A DNA stretch of 63,186 nucleotides from an uncultured Clostridia bacterium (GTDB taxonomy: Bacteria > Bacillota > Clostridia > Christensenellales > Borkfalkiaceae), in contig CALVZL010000024.1 of the NCBI GenBank assembly GCA_944372525.1, positions 1 to 63,186 on the forward strand, in the 5' to 3' direction. Below are positions 45,151 to 53,320 of the stretch, piece after piece. Below the pieces are notes generated by a model. It searched no databases. It worked only from the letters and a program-made list of their open reading frames with translations, and had not been told where the DNA came from. The position numbers were made by a program, and so were the translations under genes. The first letter of the stretch is position 1; the number at the start of each line of letters is the position of its first letter.

Positions 45151-45997
45151 TTACAAACATCGTACCCATACCCTCATCGGAGAGCAATTCCAACAAGACA
45201 GAATGCTTTACCCGTCCGTCCGTGATAAATACGCGGCCGACTCCCTTGCGGATCGCCTCCTTGCAACAATTCACTTTCGGAATCATTCCTCCCGAAATGA
45301 TCCCGTCCTTGATAAGAGAAGGAATATCCGAAACATATACTTTTTTGATGAGGCTGTCCTCGTCCTCTTTGTCACGCAGCAGACCGCGGGTATCCGTCAT
45401 GAGAATGAGGCTCTCTGCCCGCAGCGCGCCCGCGATCGCCGATGCGGCGGTGTCGGCATTGACGTTATAGATATTTCCGTCATCGTCGTAACCGACAGTG
45501 GAAATGACGGGCAGATAGTCCTTCTCGAGACAGTCTTCAAGGAGCTCCGTGTTGACCCGTACGATCTTACCGACATAGCCGAGCGCCTCGCTCTCCTTTT
45601 CGCACAGCAGCATGCCGCCGTCGATCCCGCACAGTCCGATCGACTTTGCACCCATCGAACCGAGCATATGCACGAGCTCTTTGTTCACCTTTCCCGCCAG
45701 CACCATGCGCACCACTTCCGCCGTTTCCGCATCGGTGTAGCGCAGTCCGCCGACAAATCGAGATTCGATTCCCATCCGTTTGAGCGTCTGCGAAATTTCA
45801 GGCCCGCCGCCGTGCACGAGGACGACTCGGATCCCGATAAAGCGCAACCAGGTGAGATCGCGCATGACCGACATTTTGAATTCATCGCCGAGCATGGCGT
45901 TTCCGCCGTATTTGATCACAAGCACTTTGTTGTGATATTTTTCAATGTAAGGCATCGCCTCAAGCAGAAACTCTGCCTGTTCCTCTCTTCCGGTCAC
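45140..45997 (-). CDS. argB: Acetylglutamate kinase
   Basis: ArgB phosphorylates N-acetylglutamate, usually the arginine-inhibited step. The 285-residue enzyme has VIKYGGNAM near 29, VLVHGGGPEIS near 60, SRFVGGLRYTD near 80, and NVNADTAASAIAGAL near 177. The N-terminal helix before the first strand is about 20 residues, a feature often seen in arginine-sensitive forms. The start is GTG at 45997 with GGAG ten bases upstream, overlapping the argJ stop by four bases (GTGA). Confidence 0.95.
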   Translation of the reverse strand: MTGREEQAEFLLEAMPYIEKYHNKVLVIKYGGNAMLGDEFKMSVMRDLTWLRFIGIRVVLVHGGGPEISQTLKRMGIESRFVGGLRYTDAETAEVVRMVLAGKVNKELVHMLGSMGAKSIGLCGIDGGMLLCEKESEALGYVGKIVRVNTELLEDCLEKDYLPVISTVGYDDDGNIYNVNADTAASAIAGALRAESLILMTDTRGLLRDKEDEDSLIKKVYVSDIPSLIKDGIISGGMIPKVNCCKEAIRKGVGRVFITDGRVKHSVLLELLSDEGMGTMFVKGD

Positions 45998-47217
45998 GTT
46001 CTGTAATCTCCGTTTATTTTTACATAGTCATAGGTGAGATCGCAGCCCCATGCCGTCGCACAGCCCTCTCCGTCGCGGAAGACGACGTCGATCTCGATTC
46101 TCTTTTCCGAAAGAACGGCTTTCGCCAACTCCTCCGAAAATTCTACGCACATTCCGTTTTCACAGGTGAGCAAATCTCCTGCCGCCGAACAAAACCGCAC
46201 CGACGCGTTCGACATGTTAAGCTTTGCGCCGGAGTATCCGAGCGCACACATCACCCTGCCCGCGTTGGCGTCCGCGCCGAAGATCATCGCCTTGACCAAG
46301 TTGGAGCTGACAACAGCCTTTGCCGCAAGACGGGCGTCTTCTTTGCTGCAAACGCCGCTCACCTTGCAGACGATCAGGCGGGTCGCTCCTTCGCCGTCTG
46401 CGGCGAGCATGGCGCAGAACTCCGTCGTGACCGCATGAAGCGCCGCGCAAAAGGTGCGGTAATCCTCGTTTTCCTCCGTGATCTCCTCGTTTCCCGCAAG
46501 TCCGCTCGCCATAAGGCAGAGCGTGTCGTTCGTCGAGGTATCTCCGTCGACGGTGAGCATGTTCACGGAATCGGGTACATCGTCGGACAGCGCCCGCTGC
46601 AGCATTGCGGGAGAGATCGCTGCGTCTGTCGTAACAAACATGAGCATGGTCGCCATATTCGGGCAAATCATGCCCACGCCTTTGCAGATCCCGCCGATGC
46701 GGCATTCCTTTCCGCCCAGCTCAAAAGAATAGGAAACTTCCTTTCTGACGGTATCCGTGGTCATGATCGCTTCCGCGGCCGCCGCGCTGTTTTGCGCATC
46801 CGCACCCAGTCCGCCGACCAGCGCTTCCATTCCCGCTTCGATGGGGTCCAGCGAAAGCTTCTGTCCGATCACGCCGGTGCTTGCGACGACAACGTCGCCG
46901 CGCGCGACGCCCGTATGGCGCTCCACCAGGGCGCACATCCCCTCCGCGATCTCCGCGCCGTCGGGGTTGCAGGTATTCGCATTCCCGCTGTTTACGATAA
47001 CCGCGCGGGCATACCCGTCCGCGACATGCTTCTGCGTCACGAGAATGGGCGCCCCCTTGACAAGGTTTTTCGTATAGACACATGCTGTCGCGCATCTCAC
47101 ATCCGCGACAATGAGCGCCAAGTCTTTTTTGATCTTATTTTTACGGATTCCGCAATGAATGCCGTTCGCACGGAACCCTTTCGGCGCACAAACGCCGCCC
47201 GCTGTCTGCTTCCACAT
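45994..47217 (-). CDS. argJ: Bifunctional glutamate N-acetyltransferase / ornithine acetyltransferase
   Basis: ArgJ moves the acetyl group from acetylornithine to glutamate, making the pathway cyclic. The 407-residue precursor has GVCAPKGFRANGIHCGI near 8 and the self-cleavage site in DGEGATRLI (between Ala and Thr, near 187), which splits it into alpha and beta chains. NDTLCLMASG and the C-terminal CDLTYDYVKINGDYRT are typical. It has its own promoter inside the end of argC, and AGGA before the ATG. Confidence 0.96.
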   Translation of the reverse strand: MWKQTAGGVCAPKGFRANGIHCGIRKNKIKKDLALIVADVRCATACVYTKNLVKGAPILVTQKHVADGYARAVIVNSGNANTCNPDGAEIAEGMCALVERHTGVARGDVVVASTGVIGQKLSLDPIEAGMEALVGGLGADAQNSAAAAEAIMTTDTVRKEVSYSFELGGKECRIGGICKGVGMICPNMATMLMFVTTDAAISPAMLQRALSDDVPDSVNMLTVDGDTSTNDTLCLMASGLAGNEEITEENEDYRTFCAALHAVTTEFCAMLAADGEGATRLIVCKVSGVCSKEDARLAAKAVVSSNLVKAMIFGADANAGRVMCALGYSGAKLNMSNASVRFCSAAGDLLTCENGMCVEFSEELAKAVLSEKRIEIDVVFRDGEGCATAWGCDLTYDYVKINGDYRT

Positions 47218-47251
47218 ATCGATTTCCTGCCAAAATCACTTTATCTTTTCA

Positions 47252-47280
47252 ATTATATCACAGGGAAATCCCTTCGTCAA
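47252..47280 (-). promoter_or_regulatory. Internal promoter for argJ and downstream genes
   Basis: TTGACG (47275-47280), 17 bases, TATAAT (47252-47257) on the minus strand. The -35 box lies in the last codons of argC and the -10 box follows directly after its stop. The leader is about 30 bases. Confidence 0.8.
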
Positions 47281-48181
47281 GTCCTGACGCAAGATTCATA
47301 TTCTGAATTGCCGCGCCGCTCGCACCCTTGCCGAGATTATCCAGGCGCGCAGTCAAAACCGCCTGTTCTTCGTTGCCGTTGACAAAGATCTCCAGCCGAT
47401 TGGTCCCGTTGAGCGCATTCGCACAGAGAAATCCGCTCTCCTCCCGCGCAACGGAAAGAAACCGGCAATCCGCATAATAATCCTCGTAGAACTCCGTCAG
47501 CTCCCGAATCGTCAGTCTCTTGCGCAAGAGCTCCAGAAAGAGCGGAACGGTCACCGTCATGCCGCATTCATAATCGCAGATATAGGGATTGAACAAGGGC
47601 GTGCGCGTAAGCTCCGCGACCTGCACCATTTCGGGCAGATGTTTGTGCTGCAGAGAGAGCGCATACAGACGGGGCGTATCCAAAGCCGGCTCCCTGTCCT
47701 CTGCCTCGTACTGCGCGATCCCCTTTTTCCCGGCGCCCGAATATCCGCTCACCGCATGACAGACAAAGGGATAATCCGGCGCCGCGATTCCCCGCCGCAC
47801 GAGAGGATAGACGAGCGCAAGAAATCCGCTCGCATAACATCCCGGATTCGCGATCCGTTTGGAGACGCAGATCCGCTCCCGATGCGCGGCGGACAGCTCC
47901 GGAAACCCATATGCCCAGCCCGGGTCCGTGCGGTGCGCCGTAGACGCATCGATCACGATCGTATGAGGATTGACCGCGAGAGCGGCTGCCTCCCGCGCCG
48001 CATCGTCGGGAAGGCACAAAAATACGACGTCGGAGGCGTTGATCGCCTCTCCGCGCGCCCGTTCGTTTTTTCTCAAATCCTCGGAAAGCGAGACGATCTG
48101 TACATCGTCTCGCTTTTCCAACCGCTCGCGAATGCGCAAGCCCGTCGTGCCCGCGCTTCCGTCGATAAATACTCTGATCAT
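47258..48181 (-). CDS. argC: N-acetyl-gamma-glutamyl-phosphate reductase, type 2
   Basis: ArgC reduces acetylglutamyl phosphate with NADPH. The 307-residue protein starts with VFIDGSAGTTGLRI, has FLCLPDDAA near 54 and the active Cys in IANPGCYASG near 111, followed by SGYSGAGKKG near 144. Its short length and the GTTG opening match the shorter type 2 ArgC rather than the about 345-residue type 1. It begins 20 bases after argG. Confidence 0.93.
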   Translation of the reverse strand: MIRVFIDGSAGTTGLRIRERLEKRDDVQIVSLSEDLRKNERARGEAINASDVVFLCLPDDAAREAAALAVNPHTIVIDASTAHRTDPGWAYGFPELSAAHRERICVSKRIANPGCYASGFLALVYPLVRRGIAAPDYPFVCHAVSGYSGAGKKGIAQYEAEDREPALDTPRLYALSLQHKHLPEMVQVAELTRTPLFNPYICDYECGMTVTVPLFLELLRKRLTIRELTEFYEDYYADCRFLSVAREESGFLCANALNGTNRLEIFVNGNEEQAVLTARLDNLGKGASGAAIQNMNLASGLDEGISL

Positions 48182-48201
48182 ATCTCTTCTACACGCGTCC
48201 C

Positions 48202-49431
48202 TTATTTCTCGCGTTTTTCGTCGAGCAAGGCCTTCACTTTGATGGGAAGCCCGAACAGATTGATAAAACCTTCCGCATCCTTTTGAGAATACGCGCCTCT
48301 GTCATCGTCGAACGTCGCGATGTTTTCGCTGTAGAGAGAATGCGAAGAAGTAATCCCCGCGCACATGATGTTTCCCTTATAGATGCGCAGTTTCACGTCG
48401 CCCGTGACTGTCTCCTGCGTCTTTGCGACAAAAGCCGAGAGTGCCTCGCGCAACGGCGTAAACCAAAGCCCGTCGTAAACAAGTTCGCCAAATTTGATCG
48501 CCACAAGCTGTTTGTAGTGCTGCGTCGCCTTGTCGAGGCAAACGGTCTCGAGAAGGCGGTGCGCCTCATAGAGGATCGTGCCGCCCGGCGTTTCGTATAC
48601 GCCGCGCGACTTCATCCCGACGAGACGGTTCTCCACGAGGTCTGCAAGCCCGACGCCGTTTTTCCCGCCGATCTCGTTGAGTTTTTCGATCAGCTCCACC
48701 GGTCCGATCTTTTCTCCGTTAAGCTTCGTCGGGATCCCCTTCTTAAAATGCAACGTCAGATAGACGGGCTCGTCGGGCGCCTGCAGAGGCGACACGCCCA
48801 GCTCCAGAAATCCCTCTTTCTCATACTGCGGTTCGTTGGCGGGATCTTCCAAATCCAGTCCTTCGTGAGAAAGATGCCACAGATTCTTGTCTTTGGAATA
48901 ATTGGTTTCGCGATTGATTTTGAGCGGGACGTTATGCGCCTGTGCATAGTCGATCTCTTCCTCGCGGCTCTTGATGTTCCAGATGCGCCAAGGCGCAATG
49001 ATCTTCATTTCGGGCGCAAACGCTTTAATGGTCAGTTCAAAACGCACCTGATCGTTCCCCTTTCCTGTGCATCCGTGGCAGATCGCGTCTGCATTCTCCT
49101 TTTTTGCGATCTCCACGATTCGTTTTGCAATGACGGGACGCGCAAAAGAGGTACCCAACAGATATTTATCTTCATAGACGGCACCCGCCTGCATCGTCGG
49201 GAAAATATAGTCCTCCACAAATTCTTCCTTGAGATCGAGCACATAGAGCTTGCTTGCGCCCGTCTTTTTCGCCTTTTCTTCGAGTCCGTCCAGCTCCGTC
49301 CCCTGTCCGACGTCTGCGGACACCGCGACGACCTCACAATCCTCATAGTTCTCTTTCAGCCAGGGAATGATGATCGAGGTATCCAGTCCGCCCGAATAAG
49401 CCAGGACCACTTTCTTGATTTTCTTTTCCAT
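48202..49431 (-). CDS. argG: Argininosuccinate synthase
   Basis: ArgG condenses citrulline and aspartate using ATP. The 409-residue enzyme has the P-loop AYSGGLDTS near 10, SADVGQG near 39, [13 protein letters not shown] near 116 and the NFSKD-like [15 protein letters not shown] near 172. ATG 49431 has AGGAG eight bases upstream. It heads the arginine gene run; argH is not in the window. No convincing promoter was found directly upstream, so it may be read from the thioesterase promoter. The 74-base gap holds a GC hairpin without a T tail. Confidence 0.96.
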   Translation of the reverse strand: MEKKIKKVVLAYSGGLDTSIIIPWLKENYEDCEVVAVSADVGQGTELDGLEEKAKKTGASKLYVLDLKEEFVEDYIFPTMQAGAVYEDKYLLGTSFARPVIAKRIVEIAKKENADAICHGCTGKGNDQVRFELTIKAFAPEMKIIAPWRIWNIKSREEEIDYAQAHNVPLKINRETNYSKDKNLWHLSHEGLDLEDPANEPQYEKEGFLELGVSPLQAPDEPVYLTLHFKKGIPTKLNGEKIGPVELIEKLNEIGGKNGVGLADLVENRLVGMKSRGVYETPGGTILYEAHRLLETVCLDKATQHYKQLVAIKFGELVYDGLWFTPLREALSAFVAKTQETVTGDVKLRIYKGNIMCAGITSSHSLYSENIATFDDDRGAYSQKDAEGFINLFGLPIKVKALLDEKREK

Positions 49432-49505
49432 AATCCGTCTCCTGTTACTTGATATTTTCTGCCGCCTCCGCACGGAGACGGCCCTTCTTCCCGATTGTCT
49501 TCCGC

Positions 49506-49997
49506 TCAATGCATCCGCCGCTCTTTGCTCTCGATCAGCGGACAGAATGCACGAAGTTCCTCTTCCGTAAACTGTCCGTCCGAATACTTGCTGAACGGAG
49601 CGCGGCGATAAAAAATGAACTTGTCCCGCGAGTCCTGCGTTTCAAACGTTCCGATAAAACGATTTCCCTTGCGCACCATGCCGATGCAGCCCTCCGCCGC
49701 GTCGTAAGTAAAAACTTTGCGTTTTGTCACAAGATAGAGCATTTTTTCCGTCACGCTCATCCCGATGACCGTTCCCATCGATACGCGCATCGCATAAAAC
49801 CCGTATACGACGATCCAGAGCAGCGCAAGCGCCGCCGTGACAAGAATGCAGCCGAGGAATCCGTAATATGCGAACATGAGAAAGACCGCCATCGCGAGAA
49901 ACAGCACGACGCTGAACGCCACGAACAGCTTTTTCATAATCGCAACATATTTTTCCGCGCCCGATTTCATAGTCGCGGAAGGCATCTTCTCACGCAT
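49506..49997 (-). CDS. Small membrane protein of unknown function
   Basis: This 163-residue protein has two adjacent hydrophobic helices (about 23-43 and 46-66), followed by a cytosolic beta-rich domain resembling a PH-like fold ([18 protein letters not shown]). I do not recognise the family. Its layout resembles the small membrane protein at 37.3-37.9 kb: two helices, then a strand-rich domain ending in a helix. The ATG at 49997 has GGGAGGGAG upstream and overlaps the thioesterase stop, so both are cotranscribed. Confidence 0.7.
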   Translation of the reverse strand: MREKMPSATMKSGAEKYVAIMKKLFVAFSVVLFLAMAVFLMFAYYGFLGCILVTAALALLWIVVYGFYAMRVSMGTVIGMSVTEKMLYLVTKRKVFTYDAAEGCIGMVRKGNRFIGTFETQDSRDKFIFYRRAPFSKYSDGQFTEEELRAFCPLIESKERRMH

Positions 49998-50754
49998 GCT
50001 CTCCCTCCCGCTCTCCGTCCGAAAAACATACGGAGCATTGAGCGACGAGCCCGTCGGCGTCGTGCGCCTCCAATCTGCTCCCTCTCTCGTCATCGCACCT
50101 CAGAATCTGAAGCTGCGTCCCCTCCTTCGCCTGTCTGACATAGGAGATTTGAAACGCCTCGATCCGGCGGCGGGAAAGCTCTTCGATCGAAAATCCGTCG
50201 AGAAAAAAATCGGCGTAATAGGTATTGTTGGCATGGTAATAATGATCGCAGCGGCTGTTGGTCACGATTGTTGTTCCGCACTCCCTGCCCGTCCCTCGCA
50301 GCGGAGGGATCTTCCACGCAGGGACCTCCACGCTCCGTTCCGGATTATAAGGGCAGTCGGCATGCGTCTTTCCCAGCCGATCGGGTGTGATCAGCGAGAA
50401 ATCCTGAAGATCGACAAGGCACCAGCGGGAGGCAAGCAGCGCCACCGGCTCTCCTTTCGCGTCTTTCACGCGGTAATCTCGCTCGCAGAATACATGGCGG
50501 GGCGGCAGAGGCCAGGTCTCGATGCAAAGCGCGTCCCCGAGTACAATGGGGCGCAGCAGTCTGCAATAGGTCCCGACGATCAGAAACGCCAATCCCTGTT
50601 TGCGCAGCGCGCCGTAACCGAATCCGAGCTCGTCCGCACTCAGACAAGCTGACTCCTGCACCAACGCAAGCAGCGAGGAAAATTTCAGCTCGTCCTTAAA
50701 ATCAAAATCGGAGTAACGCAGCTCATAATTTTTCTGATGACAATAGCCGACCAT
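49990..50754 (-). CDS. Acyl-ACP thioesterase (FatA/FatB family)
   Basis: This enzyme hydrolyses acyl-ACP to free fatty acid. The 254-residue protein is a double hotdog fold: YELRYSDFDFKDELKFSSLL near 10-29, FLIVGTYCRLLRPIVLGD near 57, RWCLVDLQ near 110. The second hotdog has the Asn/His region RCDHYYHANNTYYADF near 170. The start is ATG 50754: upstream Met codons overlap the -10 box. The ATG is one base from the predicted start of transcription and lacks a Shine-Dalgarno. It is cotranscribed with the small membrane protein. Free fatty acid produced here could be recycled by FakA (8.7 kb); this link is inference. Confidence 0.9.
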   Translation of the reverse strand: MVGYCHQKNYELRYSDFDFKDELKFSSLLALVQESACLSADELGFGYGALRKQGLAFLIVGTYCRLLRPIVLGDALCIETWPLPPRHVFCERDYRVKDAKGEPVALLASRWCLVDLQDFSLITPDRLGKTHADCPYNPERSVEVPAWKIPPLRGTGRECGTTIVTNSRCDHYYHANNTYYADFFLDGFSIEELSRRRIEAFQISYVRQAKEGTQLQILRCDDERGSRLEAHDADGLVAQCSVCFSDGEREGEHA

Positions 50755-50761
50755 GTTCCGC

Positions 50762-50790
50762 ATTATATCACACGGACAGAAATAAGTCAA
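50762..50790 (-). promoter_or_regulatory. Promoter of the thioesterase gene, near-leaderless
   Basis: TTGACT (50785-50790), 17 bases, TATAAT (50762-50767) on the minus strand. The expected +1 (50755) is one base before the ATG at 50754. Confidence 0.85.
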
Positions 50791-50795
50791 TCGAT

Positions 50796-51506
50796 TTACG
50801 CGGCGGTTCCCGCCGCCGAAGTGAGATAAGCGAGCGCGCCCGAAAAGATGGCGGCGGCGATTTTCTTTTGATAGACGGCATCTGTCAGCAGCTCTTCATC
50901 CTGTTCGTTGGAAAGAAATCCGCATTCGACGATGACGGAAGGATACTTGCTGCAGTTGAGCACAAAATAATCCCCCGCAAGCGGCGAAGTCTTTTTCACG
51001 CATTCCGGCATCTCGTTGAGCGCGGTCTGGATCATGCAGGCGAGCGTCGCCGATGCTTCGGAATCTGCCCGAAAAAAGACCTGCGCACCCCGACGGGAAG
51101 AGAGCGAAAAAAAATTCTGATGTACGGAGATCATGACCGCGGGTGCATTTTCGCAGATGATTTCCGCACGCTTTTCCATGTCTCTTTTCTTATAGCCGGG
51201 AGTCGCGGCGCCATACAGCCCGGCCTGCGATTTTCGGGTGAGCACCACCCGAAACCCCGCTTCCTCAAATTCTTTTTGCAGCAGACGGGAAATCTCCAGA
51301 TTGAGGTCGCTCTCCCGTACCCCCGTCCGCAGCCCGGATACTCCGCCGTCTACGCCGCCGTGCCCCGGGTCGATGACGACAGTCATCTTCTGCGCTTGTG
51401 CAGCAGTGCGCGAAAGGCCGAAAAAACACATACCGAACGCCATAATGACAGACAGAATCAGACACAGCACACCGAAAAAAATACGATGCCGATACAGAAA
51501 ACTCAT
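50796..51506 (-). CDS. cwlD: N-acetylmuramoyl-L-alanine amidase, CwlD-like
   Basis: CwlD-type amidases act on spore cortex peptidoglycan during muramic-lactam formation. The 236-residue protein has an N-terminal membrane helix/signal (about 10-36), then the Amidase_3 domain: VVIDPGHGGVDGG near 43 (zinc His), Glu near 66 (VRESDLNLEIS), ISVHQNFFS near 127 (zinc His) and IVECGFLSN near 195 (catalytic Glu). The close match to the CwlD pattern and the presence of spo0A favour a sporulation role; a vegetative cell-wall amidase is possible. The ATG has no Shine-Dalgarno and starts seven bases after a -10-like box. Confidence 0.88.
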   Translation of the reverse strand: MSFLYRHRIFFGVLCLILSVIMAFGMCFFGLSRTAAQAQKMTVVIDPGHGGVDGGVSGLRTGVRESDLNLEISRLLQKEFEEAGFRVVLTRKSQAGLYGAATPGYKKRDMEKRAEIICENAPAVMISVHQNFFSLSSRRGAQVFFRADSEASATLACMIQTALNEMPECVKKTSPLAGDYFVLNCSKYPSVIVECGFLSNEQDEELLTDAVYQKKIAAAIFSGALAYLTSAAGTAA

Positions 51507-51512
51507 ATTTTT

Positions 51513-51518
51513 ATCATA
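51513..51518 (-). promoter_or_regulatory. -10 box of cwlD, start of transcription at the ATG
   Basis: TATGAT, six bases, then ATG (51506). A -35 box 16-18 bases upstream would fall inside the sufB terminator stem and does not match sigma-A consensus; another sigma factor could be used. Confidence 0.5.
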
Positions 51519-51520
51519 TG

Positions 51521-51557
51521 AAAAAACGGACGCGTTTATCCGTGCGCCCGTCCTTTT
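51521..51557 (-). terminator. Terminator of the sufCB operon
   Basis: On the minus strand GGACG and CGTCC with an imperfect inner GC helix, flanked by an A run and followed by G and TTTTTT, directly after the sufB stop. Confidence 0.6.
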
Positions 51558-51559
51558 TC

Positions 51560-52480
51560 TCAACTTAAAAAGCCCTTGATAATCTGTTCTTCCGCCTGTT
51601 GTTCGGTCAACCCCAGCGTCATGAGCTTGATGATCTGTTCGCCCGCAATTTTTCCGATCGCCGCCTCGTGGATGAGCTCAGCGTCAACGCTGTTGGCAGC
51701 CAGCGACGGCACCGCCGTCACCTTTCCCCTGTCCATTATGATCGCATCGCATTCCGTGTGACCGTGACAAGCGGCATTTCCCGTGATCTTGGAACGAAAT
51801 TCCTGTACGGACTCCCCCGCCGCCACCGAACGGGAAACGACGTCCGCACCCGCGCCTTCGCCATCCAGTTCGACGCTGAAATCCGTCGCTGCGAATTGCT
51901 TTCCGTGTGTATAGATCTTCTCTCGGACAACGAGCTGCGCTCCGCCCGCCAGTTTCGCGACCGTCTCCCGAACCGTTGAATCCACTCCTTTGATCTGAGT
52001 CGTCTCCATGTCGAGCAGCGCCCCTTCTTCGAGTGAGATGACCGTCCTGGGATTCATCACCTTCTCCCCGTTCCCGTCTCCGTCCGCATAGTGCTTTTCC
52101 ACATAGCGCACTTTGGCATTTTTTCCGATGTGAAAGGTATGCACGCCGCTGTGTTCGGCGGTCTGCTGCCCGCAATTGTGAATTCCGCAGCCCGCAATGA
52201 TGAGCACGTCCGCTCCTTCTCCGACATAAAAATCGTTATACACCGTTTCGCGGTATTCTGTCTTTGTAATGACAACCGGGATATGCACGCTCTCGTTTTT
52301 CGTATGGGGGGCAATGCGAATGTCGATCCCGGGCTTTCCGTCCTCCCGCGGCGAAATAACGATGTGTTTCGTGCTGCGGCGGCCGTCTGCTTCGCCGTTC
52401 TTGCGGATATTGTAAGCGCCGTCCGGAATTTTGTGCAGATCTGCAATCTGCATCAGGAGCATCTTTTCCAATTCGTCCAT
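51560..52480 (-). CDS. sufB: SufB/SufD-type Fe-S assembly protein (SmsB-like)
   Basis: This 306-residue scaffold-type protein is the beta-helix core of the SufB/SufD family, much shorter than standard SufB (about 470). Marks are the repeated beta strands from 60 to 250, the GCGIHNCG Cys pair near 95-100, and the conserved GNAACHGHTECDAII near 238-252, which includes the Cys/His used for cluster assembly. The C-terminal SufB helices follow (AIGKIAGEQIIKLMTLGL). ATG 52480 has AAAGGAGG just upstream and lies one base after the sufC stop. With SufC alone it matches the minimal two-gene SMS arrangement. Confidence 0.88.
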   Translation of the reverse strand: MDELEKMLLMQIADLHKIPDGAYNIRKNGEADGRRSTKHIVISPREDGKPGIDIRIAPHTKNESVHIPVVITKTEYRETVYNDFYVGEGADVLIIAGCGIHNCGQQTAEHSGVHTFHIGKNAKVRYVEKHYADGDGNGEKVMNPRTVISLEEGALLDMETTQIKGVDSTVRETVAKLAGGAQLVVREKIYTHGKQFAATDFSVELDGEGAGADVVSRSVAAGESVQEFRSKITGNAACHGHTECDAIIMDRGKVTAVPSLAANSVDAELIHEAAIGKIAGEQIIKLMTLGLTEQQAEEQIIKGFLS

Positions 52481-52481
52481 A

Positions 52482-53210
52482 TCATGCCTCCTTTGTTTTC
52501 GTAAGCATCGCGCAGGCATTTGCTCCGATCAGGGAGGGCAGGATCTCCTCCCGCGTCCCCGCACGGTCGATCTTCCCGTTCACAACGACGGCGATCTTGT
52601 CCGCGATCCGCAGAATGCGCTCCTGATGCGAGATGATGACGATGCTCCCCCTCGTCCTGCGATACATCTTTTCAAATACGGAAATGAGATTCTGAAAACT
52701 CCAGAGATCGATCCCCGCCTCCGGTTCGTCGAAGACGGAGAGCGCGGTTCCCCGCGCGAGCACGGTGGCGATTTCGATGCGCTTGAGCTCTCCGCCGGAG
52801 AGAGATGCATTGACTTCGCGGCCGATATAATCTCGCGCACACAATCCGACTTCGGAAAGATATTCGCAAGCCTCCGAAACGGTGCTCTTCCTGCCCGTCG
52901 CCAGAGAGAGCAGATCTTTTACCGTGATCCCCTTGAACCGCACGGGCTGCTGAAAGGCAAACGATATCCCGCGTCTTGCCCGTTCTGTGACCGAAAGGCC
53001 GGTAATATCTTCCCCGTTGAAAAAGATTTTGCCCTCCGTGGGAGAGAGAATCCCCGCAATCAGTTTCGCAAGCGTACTCTTTCCGCTTCCGTTCGGTCCC
53101 GTGATCGCGACGAAGCGCTCCTCAATCTTCAAAGAGAGATCGTCGAGAATGACCTTTTCTCTCCCGTTCTCCGTCGGAACAGAAAACCCGATATGACTCA
53201 GTTCCAGCAT
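52482..53210 (-). CDS. sufC: SufC-type ABC ATPase for Fe-S assembly (SmsC-like)
   Basis: This 242-residue cytosolic ATPase drives SufB. It has Walker A GPNGSGKST near 38, Q-loop FAFQQPVR near 86, signature LSGGELKR near 139, Walker B-like SVFDEPEAGID near 159 and SHQE. The ATG has GGAGG eight bases upstream. It is the first gene of a two-gene operon with sufB; no sufS, sufU or sufD is nearby. Confidence 0.92.
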   Translation of the reverse strand: MLELSHIGFSVPTENGREKVILDDLSLKIEERFVAITGPNGSGKSTLAKLIAGILSPTEGKIFFNGEDITGLSVTERARRGISFAFQQPVRFKGITVKDLLSLATGRKSTVSEACEYLSEVGLCARDYIGREVNASLSGGELKRIEIATVLARGTALSVFDEPEAGIDLWSFQNLISVFEKMYRRTRGSIVIISHQERILRIADKIAVVVNGKIDRAGTREEILPSLIGANACAMLTKTKEA

Positions 53211-53241
53211 CTGAAATGCCTCCGTATTTCTCTGAACAAAA

Positions 53242-53270
53242 ATTATAACAGAAACGAGGCAAAATGTAAA
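53242..53270 (-). promoter_or_regulatory. Promoter of sufCB
   Basis: TTTACA (53265-53270), 17 bases, TATAAT (53242-53247) on the minus strand, with the sufC ribosome binding site downstream. Confidence 0.82.
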
Positions 53271-53320
53271 TCATTTCGCCCCGTTTTTTCTCATATACCG
53301 CCTGCGTAACCGTATTTTCC

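Noticed and set aside
47293..47312. ARG-box-like palindrome (ATTCATATTCTGAAT) near argJ
   Set aside because: It lies inside argC codons for the conserved IQNMN segment, has inverted half-site order, and is probably only coding sequence.
49440..49505. GC hairpin before argG as a terminator
   Set aside because: The stem (CCGTCTCCG/CGGAGGCGG) has no T run on either strand, so it is not an intrinsic terminator.
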